Positions 35,900-44,948 of a stretch of DNA of 64,000 bases are shown piece after piece. The DNA comes from Paenibacillus graminis (lineage in GTDB: Bacteria; Bacillota; Bacilli; Paenibacillales; Paenibacillaceae). The stretch is taken from the NCBI RefSeq assembly GCF_000758705.1, contig NZ_CP009287.1, positions 4,154,001 through 4,218,000 on the forward strand, written 5' to 3'. The notes below the pieces were generated by a model. The model did not search any database. It was given only the letters and a program-made list of their open reading frames with translations, and was not told the origin of the DNA. The first letter of the stretch is position 1; each line of letters begins with the position of its first letter. The position numbers and the translations under genes are program-made.

Positions 35900-37929
35900 A
35901 GATTCACCACCCCAACGCTTTGGATTTCAATATTTGGCTCCAGCTCACTGTAGGACAACACCGGGATGTCCTGCATGGTCCGTTCGATCACCTGACGCAG
36001 ATACATCCGTATTGTCGGGGAGGTCAACACAATTGGCTGCTGCCCCGATTGAAGCAACCGGTTAATTTGCTCCGTAAGCCGCTGGTAAACGGTCTGTGTC
36101 GAGACTGGGTCCAGCGCAAGATAGCTGCCCTGCTCCGTCTGCTGCACACTTTCGGAGATTTTCTTTTCCAGATTCGGTCCCACTGTGATAACCTTTAGCG
36201 TCTCTCCAGTCTGGGAGAACTGTTGTGTAATCTGTCTGGAGAGGGACTGCCGGACATATTCTGTCAGAACATCCGGGTCTTTGGTATAGGTTCCATAGTC
36301 CGCCAATGTTTCAAAAATAGTCACCAGGTCACGAATCGAGATTTTCTCACGCAGCAGCTTGCCGAGTACCTTTTGAACATCCCCAATGGCCAGTACTGAA
36401 GGCACAAGCTCGTCCACCAGCACAGGATAATTTTCGCGAAGATTGTCGACAAGTTGCTTGGTTTCCTGTCGTCCCAGCAGCTCATGGCCATAACGTTTGA
36501 TAAGCTCGGTCAAATGTGTAGCCACTACGGAAGGAGGATCAACCACGGTATAGCCCGACAATTCGGCCCGTTCCTTTACGGACTCGTCAATCCATAGTGC
36601 CGGCAGACCAAAGGATGGTTCTACCGTCTCAATTCCATGAATCGACTCATCCTCATACCCGGGACTCATAGCCAGATAGTGATTAAGTAATAATTCACCG
36701 CCGCCAACGTTATTTCCTTTAATTTTGATCACATATTCATTCGGTTTTAGTTGAATATTGTCGCGAATGCGAATAACAGGGACGACAAGACCCATCTCCA
36801 AAGCACATTGACGCCTGATCATGATAATACGATCAAGCAAATCGCCGCCCTGACCTGTGTCAGCGAGGGGAATAAGCCCATATCCAAACTCGAATTCAAT
36901 GGAATCAACAGTGAGCAGGTTGATTACACTTTCCGGACTGCGTACTTCCTCGATCTGTTTTTCTTCAACCAGCTGTTCTTCAGCTATTTGCTTGCGGTTA
37001 GCCTTTTGGCTCATAGTATAAGCTGCATAGCCTAATAGCCCCGCTAGAGGCAAGGTAGACATCACTGTAATCGGGGTAAAGAAACCGAGGAATGCAATAG
37101 TTACGGCCACGATATACAGAAGCTTTGGATAAGAAAGGAGTTGTCCTGTCAAATCCTCCGCCAGGTTGCCATCTGATGCTGCGCGGGTAACAATAAGTCC
37201 GGCTGCGGTTGAAATGAGCAGCGCTGGTATTTGGCTGACCAGACCATCCCCGATTGTCAATACGGAATATGTCGAAAGAGCAGCCTGGAAAGACAATCCG
37301 TGAACGGACATACCGATAATGAAACCGCCAATCAGATTGATCAGCAGAATGATAATACTTGCGATGGCGTCACCTTTGACAAATTTACTGGCACCGTCCA
37401 TAGACCCGAAAAAGTCGGCTTCGCGTTCAATCTTGCGTCGACGTTCGCCGGCCTGCTGTTCATTAATCATGCCGGCGTTCAAATCAGCATCGATACTCAT
37501 CTGTTTGCCGGGCATCGCATCCAGTGTAAACCGGGCGCCTACCTCGGCTACACGTTCCGAACCTTTAGTAATAACAATGAACTGCACGACGACAAGGATC
37601 AGGAAGACAATGAATCCAATAGCGATTTGTCCCCGGGCAATCCAGCTTCCGAACGTGGCTACAACCTCACCCGCATGACCATCCGACAAAATCAACTTGG
37701 TGGTTGAAATATTCAGTGCCAGACGAAACAAGGTTGTGATTAACAGCAATGAAGGGAATATCGAGAACTGCAGCGGGTCTTTAGTATTCATTGCAACTAA
37801 TATAATAGTTAAGGCTATCGAAATATTGATAATTAGCAGTACATCCAGAAGCCAAGCCGGGATGGGCAGAATCATCATAAGCACAATACCGATAACACCC
37901 AGTAGAACTGTTAGATCTCTTGCTTTCAA
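35896..37929 (-). CDS. flhA: Flagellar export gate protein FlhA
   Basis: FlhA is the main membrane component of the type III flagellar export gate and docks chaperone-substrate complexes. The 677-aa protein has about eight N-terminal transmembrane helices. It carries the conserved PLQFSIFPSLLLITTLFRL and the cytoplasmic FHIPEP-loop region (ITKGSERVAEVGARFTLDAM, MPGKQMSIDADLNAG), followed by the large cytosolic domain. I place the start at TTG 37929: GGAGG is 9 nt upstream, while the TTG at 37938 abuts the SD with no spacer. Confidence 0.95.
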   Translation of the reverse strand: MKARDLTVLLGVIGIVLMMILPIPAWLLDVLLIINISIALTIILVAMNTKDPLQFSIFPSLLLITTLFRLALNISTTKLILSDGHAGEVVATFGSWIARGQIAIGFIVFLILVVVQFIVITKGSERVAEVGARFTLDAMPGKQMSIDADLNAGMINEQQAGERRRKIEREADFFGSMDGASKFVKGDAIASIIILLINLIGGFIIGMSVHGLSFQAALSTYSVLTIGDGLVSQIPALLISTAAGLIVTRAASDGNLAEDLTGQLLSYPKLLYIVAVTIAFLGFFTPITVMSTLPLAGLLGYAAYTMSQKANRKQIAEEQLVEEKQIEEVRSPESVINLLTVDSIEFEFGYGLIPLADTGQGGDLLDRIIMIRRQCALEMGLVVPVIRIRDNIQLKPNEYVIKIKGNNVGGGELLLNHYLAMSPGYEDESIHGIETVEPSFGLPALWIDESVKERAELSGYTVVDPPSVVATHLTELIKRYGHELLGRQETKQLVDNLRENYPVLVDELVPSVLAIGDVQKVLGKLLREKISIRDLVTIFETLADYGTYTKDPDVLTEYVRQSLSRQITQQFSQTGETLKVITVGPNLEKKISESVQQTEQGSYLALDPVSTQTVYQRLTEQINRLLQSGQQPIVLTSPTIRMYLRQVIERTMQDIPVLSYSELEPNIEIQSVGVVNL

Positions 37930-37947
37930 TGTCCTCAACCTCCCGAC

Positions 37948-39042
37948 TTATCTCCTCTTACCATTAAGCTTGTACACATAAGCGAGCACTTCAGCTACTG
38001 CCTGAAAAAGATCGGCAGGAACGACATCGCCGATTTCTGTCCTGTGAAATAACGCTCGTGCGAGCGGTTTGTTCTCCATAGTTATAACACCATGCTCCTT
38101 AGCCAGTTCACGGATACGGAGTGCCACAAAGTCCTGGCCTTTGGCTATAATTTGCGGAGCCTCCATTTGGGATCCGTCATATTTCAAGGCAACTGCAAAG
38201 TGGGTCGGGTTAGTGATGATCACATCCGCATTCGGAACCTCCTGCATCATCCGCTGCATAGCCATTCTTCGCTGCCGTTCCCTGATCTTGCCTTTAATGA
38301 TCGGATCGCCTTCCATTTTTTTATATTCATCTTTGATATCCTGTTTGGACATTTTCAAGCTCTTCTCATGTTCGTACTTTTGATAAATGTAATCAAAAAC
38401 AGCCATTATCAAGAGTGCCGCCCCGATTTTGATGCCCAGGTTCATAGTCATCTTTGCTGCAAACCGGTAAGCCCCTTCCGCACTGACATGGGCTAAGGAA
38501 GCGAAGTTTTCCTTTTCACCCCAAAGGGTACTGTAGACCAGATAGCCGATTATCAGAAGCTTGAAGATGGATTTTAGGAACTCCACAAAAGAACGCATGG
38601 AGAAAATATTCTTGAAGCCTTTGATCGGATTGATCTTGCTGAATTTTGGAGTCAGCCCTTCCGTGACCATCATAAAACCGACTTCAGCCAAATTCACTAC
38701 AAGAGCCATCACAAACGTAATGATGAACAGCGGAGCCAGGAGAATTAATATCTGTATACCGTAATGGTTAAACAACTCGGAAACATTCTCAGGAGTCACC
38801 TGCATCATCATGCGGTTTTGAAAGACATCCGTATACAGTTTAACAACCCGTTCTTTTATGAAATCCCCAAACATCATTAAGGTCAGAAGAGCCGATAACA
38901 ACACAACCGCACCGGATAGTTCAGCACTTTTTGCAACTTGGCCCTTTTTACGTGCCTCCTGCCGCTTCTTCGGGGTTGCTTTCTCTGTTTTGTCTCCCCC
39001 GAAATGCTGAAGATTGAGTGCATAACGTTTCGTTTTCGGCAT
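37948..39042 (-). CDS. flhB: Flagellar export switch protein FlhB
   Basis: FlhB switches export specificity from rod/hook to filament substrates by autocleavage. The 364-aa protein has an N-terminal DKTEKATPKKRQEARKKGQV, four transmembrane segments and the autocleavage motif NPTH (residues 278-281) in VIITNPTHFAVALKYD. The start ATG follows AAGGAGAGAG. It is 21 nt downstream of fliR. Confidence 0.97.
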   Translation of the reverse strand: MPKTKRYALNLQHFGGDKTEKATPKKRQEARKKGQVAKSAELSGAVVLLSALLTLMMFGDFIKERVVKLYTDVFQNRMMMQVTPENVSELFNHYGIQILILLAPLFIITFVMALVVNLAEVGFMMVTEGLTPKFSKINPIKGFKNIFSMRSFVEFLKSIFKLLIIGYLVYSTLWGEKENFASLAHVSAEGAYRFAAKMTMNLGIKIGAALLIMAVFDYIYQKYEHEKSLKMSKQDIKDEYKKMEGDPIIKGKIRERQRRMAMQRMMQEVPNADVIITNPTHFAVALKYDGSQMEAPQIIAKGQDFVALRIRELAKEHGVITMENKPLARALFHRTEIGDVVPADLFQAVAEVLAYVYKLNGKRR

Positions 39043-39063
39043 AACTCTCTCTCCTTAAGTCAC

Positions 39064-39855
39064 CTAAGGACTCTTCCCCATAAGGCCCAGCAAATTGTGC
39101 ATGGACTCAAACATGATGTCGAATAGATTCTGGAACAGCACGGCCAGACTCGGCATTAACAATAGAAGCAGCACAAGTCCTACAATGATTTTGAGAGGAA
39201 CCCCGATGACGAACACGTTATACTGCGGAGCTGTTCTTGCCAGAAAGGCCAGACCAATATCCGTAAGAAAAAGTGCAGTAACCAGGGGGGCCGACATTTG
39301 AAAAGCCAGTATAAAGGACTGTGCAAACGTGCGGACCAGAAATTCTGACAGGCTTCCGTCTATCATTTTGATCAATAGATCATTATCTATCGGAACCCAT
39401 TTATAGCTGTACACGATAGCATCCAGTAAATAATGGTGTCCGTTCATGCTCAGGAACAACAAAGTGGCAATCAAATATTTGAAGTTCCCGATGACAGGAG
39501 CTGAGGTTCCGGTCATTGGATCAATGACGTTCGCAATCCCGAAGCCGATTTGGATATCAATGAAGGAACCGGCTGTCTGAATGGCCATAAACATCAGATA
39601 GGCGATGAAACCAAGCAGTAAGCCTATTAACGCCTCACGGGCAATCAGCAGAATATAAGTCAGATCCTGCGGAACGGCAATCCCCGTCCCTCCTGAGCTG
39701 AAGACGACCAATGCTACAAAAAAGGAGAGTCCTATCTTGAACGTCGCCGGGATGCTTCTCGTAGAAAAAACAGGAACAACAACAAAAAAAGCGGAAATTC
39801 GACAAAAAATCAACAGAAAGACGGGAAAATTTTGAAGCCATGTCTCCATATTCAT
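39064..39855 (-). CDS. fliR: Flagellar export gate protein FliR
   Basis: FliR forms part of the FliPQR export channel. The 263-aa membrane protein has about six transmembrane helices and the conserved N terminus FPVFLLIFCRISAFFVVVPV. The start ATG at 39855 lacks a clear SD and lies 4 nt after the fliQ stop, so translation is probably coupled to fliQ; an ATG two codons later is an alternative. Confidence 0.95.
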   Translation of the reverse strand: MNMETWLQNFPVFLLIFCRISAFFVVVPVFSTRSIPATFKIGLSFFVALVVFSSGGTGIAVPQDLTYILLIAREALIGLLLGFIAYLMFMAIQTAGSFIDIQIGFGIANVIDPMTGTSAPVIGNFKYLIATLLFLSMNGHHYLLDAIVYSYKWVPIDNDLLIKMIDGSLSEFLVRTFAQSFILAFQMSAPLVTALFLTDIGLAFLARTAPQYNVFVIGVPLKIIVGLVLLLLLMPSLAVLFQNLFDIMFESMHNLLGLMGKSP

Positions 39856-39859
39856 ACTT

Positions 39860-40129
39860 TTAACCGATGTACATATTGAGGTTGCCCAGAATTTGCCCGG
39901 TAAAGTCTACCAGCTTGGTGATGATCCATGGTCCAAACAACAGTAGTGCAAGCAGCACCGCCACGATTTTTGGAATAAACGCCAGGGTTTGCTCCTGGAT
40001 CTGGGTTGTAGCCTGGAATATGCTGACAATTAGTCCTACCACCAGACCAAGAATCAGCATGGGAGCGCTGGTTTCGAGCACTAAATATACGGCTTGACCG
40101 GCTAGGCCGATAATAAATTCCGTATTCAT
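39860..40129 (-). CDS. fliQ: Flagellar export gate protein FliQ
   Basis: FliQ is a two-helix subunit of the FliPQR export channel. The 89-aa protein shows AVYLVLETSAPMLILGLVVG, the family motif VSIFQATTQIQEQTLAFIPK and FGPWII. The SD is AGGAGG. It follows fliP by 22 nt. Confidence 0.97.
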   Translation of the reverse strand: MNTEFIIGLAGQAVYLVLETSAPMLILGLVVGLIVSIFQATTQIQEQTLAFIPKIVAVLLALLLFGPWIITKLVDFTGQILGNLNMYIG

Positions 40130-40151
40130 CCCTTATGCCTCCTCTTGAATC

Positions 40152-40919
40152 TCAGGTGTTAAAACTCAAAAGCAGTGATTTAACGACTAAATACCACCCG
40201 TCTACCAGTACAAAGAGCATTATCTTGAACGGCAATGATATCATCACCGGAGGCAGCATCATCATCCCCATAGCCATCAGGGTGCTCGCTACCACAATAT
40301 CAATAATCAGAAAGGGTATAAAAATCATAAAGCCCATGGTAAAAGCTTTTTTCATCTCTCCGATTGCAAAAGCTGGGACCATCACCGTCAATGGAATATC
40401 GCTATACGTTGCAGGCTTGACCGAAGCTTTGTTGCCGGTGTAGTTCATAAAGAGCAGCAAATCCTTGGTGTTGGTCTGCTTGAACATAAATTCCTTCATG
40501 GGATCGGCCGCCTTGTTCAGCGCCTCGGTCTGGGTAATTGTCCCTTTCATATACGGTTGAAGCGCTGTCTCATTCACTTTTGCCAGTGTCGGAGACATGA
40601 TAAACAGTGTCAGGAACAGGGCCAGCCCTACAAGCACCTGGTTAGGAGGCATAGATTGTGTTCCGAGCGAGGTTCTCACAAAGCCCAGAACGATGACAAT
40701 CCGGGTGAAACTGGTCATTAACACAAGAAAGGCCGGAGCCACACTCAGAACCGTTACAAGCAGCAGAATAGAGATGGAACTGGTGCCGCTGCCTGAACCA
40801 TCACCGCTGCCCCCAACCTGAATATCAATATTAGGGATAGGATCAGCATGTACAGGGTGCATCAGCAAGGCGCTGAATACCACAAGCAGCAGAAGTGAAA
40901 AAATCAGTTTATTTTTCAT
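40152..40919 (-). CDS. fliP: Flagellar export gate protein FliP
   Basis: FliP forms the core pentamer of the export channel. The 255-aa protein has a cleavable-type signal peptide (about 1-25, ending VHADP), a Gly/Ser-rich spacer and the conserved [20 protein letters not shown] and [17 protein letters not shown]. Four transmembrane segments follow. Its ATG overlaps the fliO stop by 4 nt (ATGA). Confidence 0.97.
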   Translation of the reverse strand: MKNKLIFSLLLLVVFSALLMHPVHADPIPNIDIQVGGSGDGSGSGTSSISILLLVTVLSVAPAFLVLMTSFTRIVIVLGFVRTSLGTQSMPPNQVLVGLALFLTLFIMSPTLAKVNETALQPYMKGTITQTEALNKAADPMKEFMFKQTNTKDLLLFMNYTGNKASVKPATYSDIPLTVMVPAFAIGEMKKAFTMGFMIFIPFLIIDIVVASTLMAMGMMMLPPVMISLPFKIMLFVLVDGWYLVVKSLLLSFNT

Positions 40920-41443
40920 AAATCCCTCGACTCATCCTTAAGCACATCATCCCGGAGCAGCTCTTCCATTTTCTCCTTACGCTCTGGTGCGAGCGCAAGC
41001 TTGGATTGCAAAGTCTCATAGAAAGAGGATGTTTCATTAAGTTCGATTTCCTGCGATGGCACTTCTCCGCGGAATTTGGCTCTGATCTTGGCAAGAAACG
41101 GCGCAAGAAAGTTACTCTGTCCTGCAGATTGATCCTCAAATGCCGAAATGATCAGTGCTACCTCAGCCGGATCGGTGATTTTATCCATCATGGAGATATT
41201 CTCACCGACCCCGATCAGATAGAGGCTGCCTCCGATTTCAATAATCTGTATAGACTTGTTCGGCCCGAGGCCCAATGCACCAAGCGTACGGATGGAACGC
41301 CCGCTCATCAAGGTCTGATTGCGGCGTCCCAGAAAACGGATAAGCAGCACTATGAGCACAACAATTACCGCAAGGACAAAAATAACGTTTAACAAATTCA
41401 GCAGATTGTTACCTGTTCCCAGCGGTTCTACACTGACTGGCAT
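40916..41443 (-). CDS. fliO: Flagellar biosynthesis protein FliO/FliZ
   Basis: FliO helps assemble the FliP ring. The 175-aa protein has one transmembrane segment (about residues 16-38) and the FliO-type cytosolic domain with [20 protein letters not shown] and [10 protein letters not shown]. There is no strong SD before the ATG, which lies 9 nt after cheY. In B. subtilis the protein at this place is named FliZ. Confidence 0.9.
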   Translation of the reverse strand: MPVSVEPLGTGNNLLNLLNVIFVLAVIVVLIVLLIRFLGRRNQTLMSGRSIRTLGALGLGPNKSIQIIEIGGSLYLIGVGENISMMDKITDPAEVALIISAFEDQSAGQSNFLAPFLAKIRAKFRGEVPSQEIELNETSSFYETLQSKLALAPERKEKMEELLRDDVLKDESRDL

Positions 41444-41452
41444 AAGTTCTGG

Positions 41453-41818
41453 TTACACGCCCAGTGTCTTGTTGATTGCTTCAATAACACGGTCTGCCTG
41501 GAAAGGCTTCACAATAAAATCCTTGGCACCCGCTTGGATTGCATCAATGACCATAGCCTGCTGACCCATGGCAGAACACATGATGACTTTGGCGTTGGCA
41601 TCTACTTTTTTAATTTCTTTTAGGGCGGCAATACCGTCCATTTCAGGCATGGTGATATCCATCGTGATCAAATCCGGACGCAGCTCCTTGAATTTCTCAA
41701 TAGCCTGTGAACCGTCCTGGGCTTCACCCACAACCTCAAACCCGTTTTTCGACAAAATGTCACGGATCATCATTCTCATAAATGCTGCATCGTCCACGAT
41801 TAGAATTCGGTTAGCCAT
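41453..41818 (-). CDS. cheY: Chemotaxis response regulator CheY
   Basis: CheY-P binds the flagellar switch proteins FliM and FliY to set rotation. The 121-aa single receiver domain has the acidic pair Asp9-Asp10, the phosphoacceptor Asp54 in LITMDITMPEMDG, Thr/Ser-type CSAMG and the conserved Lys in FIVKPFQADRV. The SD is TAGGGAGG. It sits between fliY and fliO, the B. subtilis position. Confidence 0.97.
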   Translation of the reverse strand: MANRILIVDDAAFMRMMIRDILSKNGFEVVGEAQDGSQAIEKFKELRPDLITMDITMPEMDGIAALKEIKKVDANAKVIMCSAMGQQAMVIDAIQAGAKDFIVKPFQADRVIEAINKTLGV

Positions 41819-41845
41819 TTTTACAAAATCCTCCCTAAGTATGCT

Positions 41846-43111
41846 TTATTGTAGTTTTTGAATTCGGTCCCACTGGCTGACGATATCCGTAACGCGAACT
41901 CCGAAGTTTTCGTCGATAACCACGACTTCCCCTTTGGCAATAAGCTTGTTGTTAACCAGAATGTCTACAGGCTCACCGGCCAGCTTGTCCAGCTCGATGA
42001 TGGAGCCTTGCGACATTTCCAGAATATCTTTGATCTGCTTCTGGGTCCTTCCTAATTCTACGGTTACTCTCAGTGGTATGTCCATTAATAAATTCAAATT
42101 ATTTTCGTCAATATTTCCAAAGGCGCCTGAGCTTAAATTGGCAAACTGTACCGGCTGCACATTTACATTGCGGTTCGGTGCGGGCTGCTGCGGCGGAGCC
42201 TGCTGGTAAGGCACACCTTGAGGCGGCATTCCATACGGCGGCATCCCATAAGCCGGCATTCCTGCGGGAGGATAATAATATCCGCCCTCGGGCATACCCG
42301 GGTATGGCGGCGGAACCGCTCCAGGCTGTGCTGGAGGTGTTGGTTGCACCGGAGGCGCTGCAGTTGGTTCTGGTGCTGCTGCTGCCTTAGGCGGAGCCTC
42401 TGCCGCAGCTGCGGCCGTCTCTTCTTCTGACTGAACATCGCCCAGAAGCATAGACACCATATCTTTGGCAAATTGTACCGGGAGCAGCTGCATAATTGTC
42501 GAATCAATCAGATCCCCGATCTTGAGCCGGAATGAAATCTGGATCAGTGTTTCATCATCCGGAAGACTGCCAACCCCTTCTCCGCTGGACATGTTCAGAA
42601 TATCGATACCCGGAGGCGAGATATTCACGAAGCGGTTGAAAATGGTCGACATGGATGTGGCTGATGAGCCCATCATTTGGTTCATCGCTTCCTGAACTGC
42701 ACTGATATGGATTTCGTTCAATTCTTCGTCCTTAGGTTCGCCTTCACCGCCGAGCATCAGATCCGCGATGACCTGGGCATCCCTGATTTTGATAACCAGT
42801 GAGTTAATGCCCTGAAAACCATCCACATATTGAACATGTACTGCAACATGGGGTTTTGGAAAAGCTTCTTCGAACTCACCACGGGTGATGATGGATACCT
42901 TAGGAGTAGTGATGTCTACCTTTTTACCCAGCAAAGTGGACAGCGCAGTGGCTGCACTCCCGAATGTGATATTCCCGATCTCCCCCAAAGCATCTTGCTC
43001 AAAAGGGGTCAGGTAATCATCCACTGTCTTCGAGGGAGCAACTGGGCCTTCTGCTGACTGCCTGAGAAGGGCATCTATTTCCTCTTGGGATAAATAATCT
43101 TTACTCGTCAA
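41846..43111 (-). CDS. fliY: Flagellar switch protein / CheY-P phosphatase FliY
   Basis: FliY is the Firmicute C-ring protein that joins a FliN domain to a CheC-like phosphatase. The 421-aa product has a FliM-like CheY-binding start (YLSQEEIDALLRQS), a CheC-like domain with two E..N helices (ALGEIGNITFGSAATAL; AVQEAMNQMMGSSATSM), a Pro/Tyr/Met-rich linker (about 245-325, with GMPPYGMPP repeats) and a C-terminal SpoA/FliN domain (LMDIPLRVTVELGRTQKQIK). I place the start at TTG 43111 with GGAG 9 nt upstream; it overlaps fliM by 11 nt. Confidence 0.96.
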   Translation of the reverse strand: MTSKDYLSQEEIDALLRQSAEGPVAPSKTVDDYLTPFEQDALGEIGNITFGSAATALSTLLGKKVDITTPKVSIITRGEFEEAFPKPHVAVHVQYVDGFQGINSLVIKIRDAQVIADLMLGGEGEPKDEELNEIHISAVQEAMNQMMGSSATSMSTIFNRFVNISPPGIDILNMSSGEGVGSLPDDETLIQISFRLKIGDLIDSTIMQLLPVQFAKDMVSMLLGDVQSEEETAAAAAEAPPKAAAAPEPTAAPPVQPTPPAQPGAVPPPYPGMPEGGYYYPPAGMPAYGMPPYGMPPQGVPYQQAPPQQPAPNRNVNVQPVQFANLSSGAFGNIDENNLNLLMDIPLRVTVELGRTQKQIKDILEMSQGSIIELDKLAGEPVDILVNNKLIAKGEVVVIDENFGVRVTDIVSQWDRIQKLQ

Positions 43112-44099
43112 AATCTTCAACTCCTTCGCTGACTATCTCGTCTATTTGCACAGCCACACGCTCTTTAATCATGCCGGGACTTCCGATGAATTTTAGCTTG
43201 TCCCCCACCTTAATGGAAAGTCCAGAATCCACAGTCTTGTTAAGAGAAATAACGTCACCGACATTGAGTCCGAGAAATTCAGCAATGGATAGACTCGATT
43301 CACCTAATTCTGCCACAATCGGCAGCTGAGCTCTGTGAACTCTTGCCCGGATTGCCTCAAGCTCAACCTCATCCCGCACCTTCTTTTCAGAAACAAACCA
43401 CTGGTGCACAGACAACCTGGACATGATTGGCTCCAGAACAACGTGAGGTATGCATAAGTTAATCATCCCTGTCGTATCGCCGATTTTGGTGCTTAAGGAA
43501 ATAAGTGCAATCGTTTCGTTGGGCGATACAATCTGCATGAACTGAGGATTGGTCTCCAATGCCTCCATGCGGGGACTGATATCAAGCACTGTCTTCCAGG
43601 CTTCCTGCAGACTCTCAAAACATCTGCTGAAAATCCTCTCCATTATTGTTGTTTCAATTTCAGTCAATGCATTAATCTTGGAAGGCGCCGTCCCGAAGCC
43701 GCCGAGCAGTCTGTCCAGCATCGCAAAAGCAATATTCGGATGCACTTCCATCACCATGCGGCCTTCGAGCGGTTCAGCTTCAAAAATATTCAAGATCGTC
43801 ATTTTCGGAATGGAGCGGATAAACTCATCATAAGGGAGCTGCTCTACTTGAACGACATTGATCTGCACGAAGGTTCGTAATTGTGCCGAAAAGTACGTCG
43901 TCAGATAGCGGGCAAAGTTATCATGGATCCGCGTGAGGCTTCGGATATGATCCTTTGAGAAGCGTACAGCCCGTTTGAAATCATATGAGCGAATTTTCTT
44001 TTGGGTTTCTTCTTTTTTGAGTTCGTCGGCATCCATTTCACCGGATGATAGTGCGGCAAGCAGAGCATCAATTTCGTTTTGTGATAGTACATCAACCAA
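43101..44099 (-). CDS. fliM: Flagellar motor switch protein FliM
   Basis: FliM forms the C ring and binds CheY-P. The 332-aa protein has the N-terminal CheY-binding motif VLSQNEIDALLAAL, the middle CheC-like domain and a C-terminal SpoA domain (VGDVISLNKTVDSGLSIKVG). I use TTG 44099, with the SD-like GGGGTGAT 8 nt upstream; the GTG at 44108 lies inside that SD. Confidence 0.96.
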   Translation of the reverse strand: MVDVLSQNEIDALLAALSSGEMDADELKKEETQKKIRSYDFKRAVRFSKDHIRSLTRIHDNFARYLTTYFSAQLRTFVQINVVQVEQLPYDEFIRSIPKMTILNIFEAEPLEGRMVMEVHPNIAFAMLDRLLGGFGTAPSKINALTEIETTIMERIFSRCFESLQEAWKTVLDISPRMEALETNPQFMQIVSPNETIALISLSTKIGDTTGMINLCIPHVVLEPIMSRLSVHQWFVSEKKVRDEVELEAIRARVHRAQLPIVAELGESSLSIAEFLGLNVGDVISLNKTVDSGLSIKVGDKLKFIGSPGMIKERVAVQIDEIVSEGVEDFDE

Positions 44100-44138
44100 T
44101 TCAATCACCCCCCCATCAAAGAATTAATCCTCCAGTAG

Positions 44139-44606
44139 CTAAATGGAAGCCAAAACAAAATCAGTGAATTCGATCTGGGTTATCGTGCCCTCGGTCAAAT
44201 TCTTGTTGATTATATTCATCAGCTTGCTGCTGAATTGATCTTTGCCTTTAGCCCCGTTCAGTTCCTCAGGCTTGGCATCAGCAATTGCCTTGATAATAAG
44301 CGGCGCAATTTTAATTGCCTTTATCTTTTCGAATTCTTCCTTAGACTTCGCTGAATCCAGTTGGAACGCGATGTTTACTTTAAGGATATAATCGGGATCG
44401 GCAGTATTAGTTTTGATATCAGTGATTTCCGCCGTTAATGCGACAATCTCATCAGCGCTGAGTTTTTTGGTCTCCACGTTCTGAACTGCCGTATTCACGT
44501 CATTCGTATCACTGGGAAAGATCTTATCCATTAGTAAAAATGCAGCTACTACGATAAGAGTTATTGCTAATAAAATTGTGATGAGCCACGGCAGCATCTT
44601 TTTCAT
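44139..44606 (-). CDS. fliL: Flagellar basal body protein FliL
   Basis: FliL is a single-span membrane protein that supports stator function. The 155-aa protein has an N-terminal transmembrane helix (about 7-26) and a periplasmic-type domain ending with a conserved hydrophobic tail (ITQIEFTDFVLAS). Its ATG overlaps the swrD stop by 4 nt, with an internal GGAGGAGC SD. Confidence 0.93.
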   Translation of the reverse strand: MKKMLPWLITILLAITLIVVAAFLLMDKIFPSDTNDVNTAVQNVETKKLSADEIVALTAEITDIKTNTADPDYILKVNIAFQLDSAKSKEEFEKIKAIKIAPLIIKAIADAKPEELNGAKGKDQFSSKLMNIINKNLTEGTITQIEFTDFVLASI

Positions 44607-44827
44607 GAAAGCTCCTCCATTGACTGGACTTTAATGGTGGCAGCATATGTGCCAATGTCCCTGTTATAATCACGGATCTTACGGATGACTTCATCGGCCT
44701 TTTCCAGCACAATCAGCCTTTTGCCAGTTACGAGCGTAATGTACGTATCCGGACTTTCTTCTACCATTTCTACCAGCAAAGCATTTAAAAACATGGATGT
44801 ACCATTCAATCTGGTTACCGAAATCAT
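44603..44827 (-). CDS. swrD: FlbD/SwrD family flagellar protein
   Basis: SwrD (FlbD family, YlzI) raises flagellar torque and is needed for swarming in B. subtilis. The 74-aa product starts MISVTRLNGTSMFLNALLVE and contains DTYITLVTGKRLIVLEKADE, both family hallmarks. I use ATG 44827 with AGGAGG 6 nt upstream. That SD lies only about 3 nt past a terminator T-tract, so its translation and that terminator may influence each other. Confidence 0.92.
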   Translation of the reverse strand: MISVTRLNGTSMFLNALLVEMVEESPDTYITLVTGKRLIVLEKADEVIRKIRDYNRDIGTYAATIKVQSMEELS

Positions 44828-44842
44828 AACAGGCCTCCTAAC

Positions 44843-44870
44843 AAAAAATAGGGGGAGGAGTTCCTCCCCC
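44843..44870 (-). terminator. Strong intrinsic terminator inside the fla-che operon, between flgE and swrD
   Basis: On the minus strand GGGGGAGG (44870-44863) pairs with CCTCCCCC (44858-44851) around AACT. The tract TATTTTTTG follows (T-run 44848-44843). This is a textbook terminator. No promoter-sized space exists between it and the swrD SD at about 44840-44834, so downstream genes such as fliL, fliM and the export gate must rely on read-through. Confidence 0.75.
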
Positions 44871-44948
44871 ACGACTTCGCAATAACCTTTACGCCAGTAG
44901 ACGAAACGTTACCATTATACAGCAAGTTTATGATTATCGCCCCAAAAA

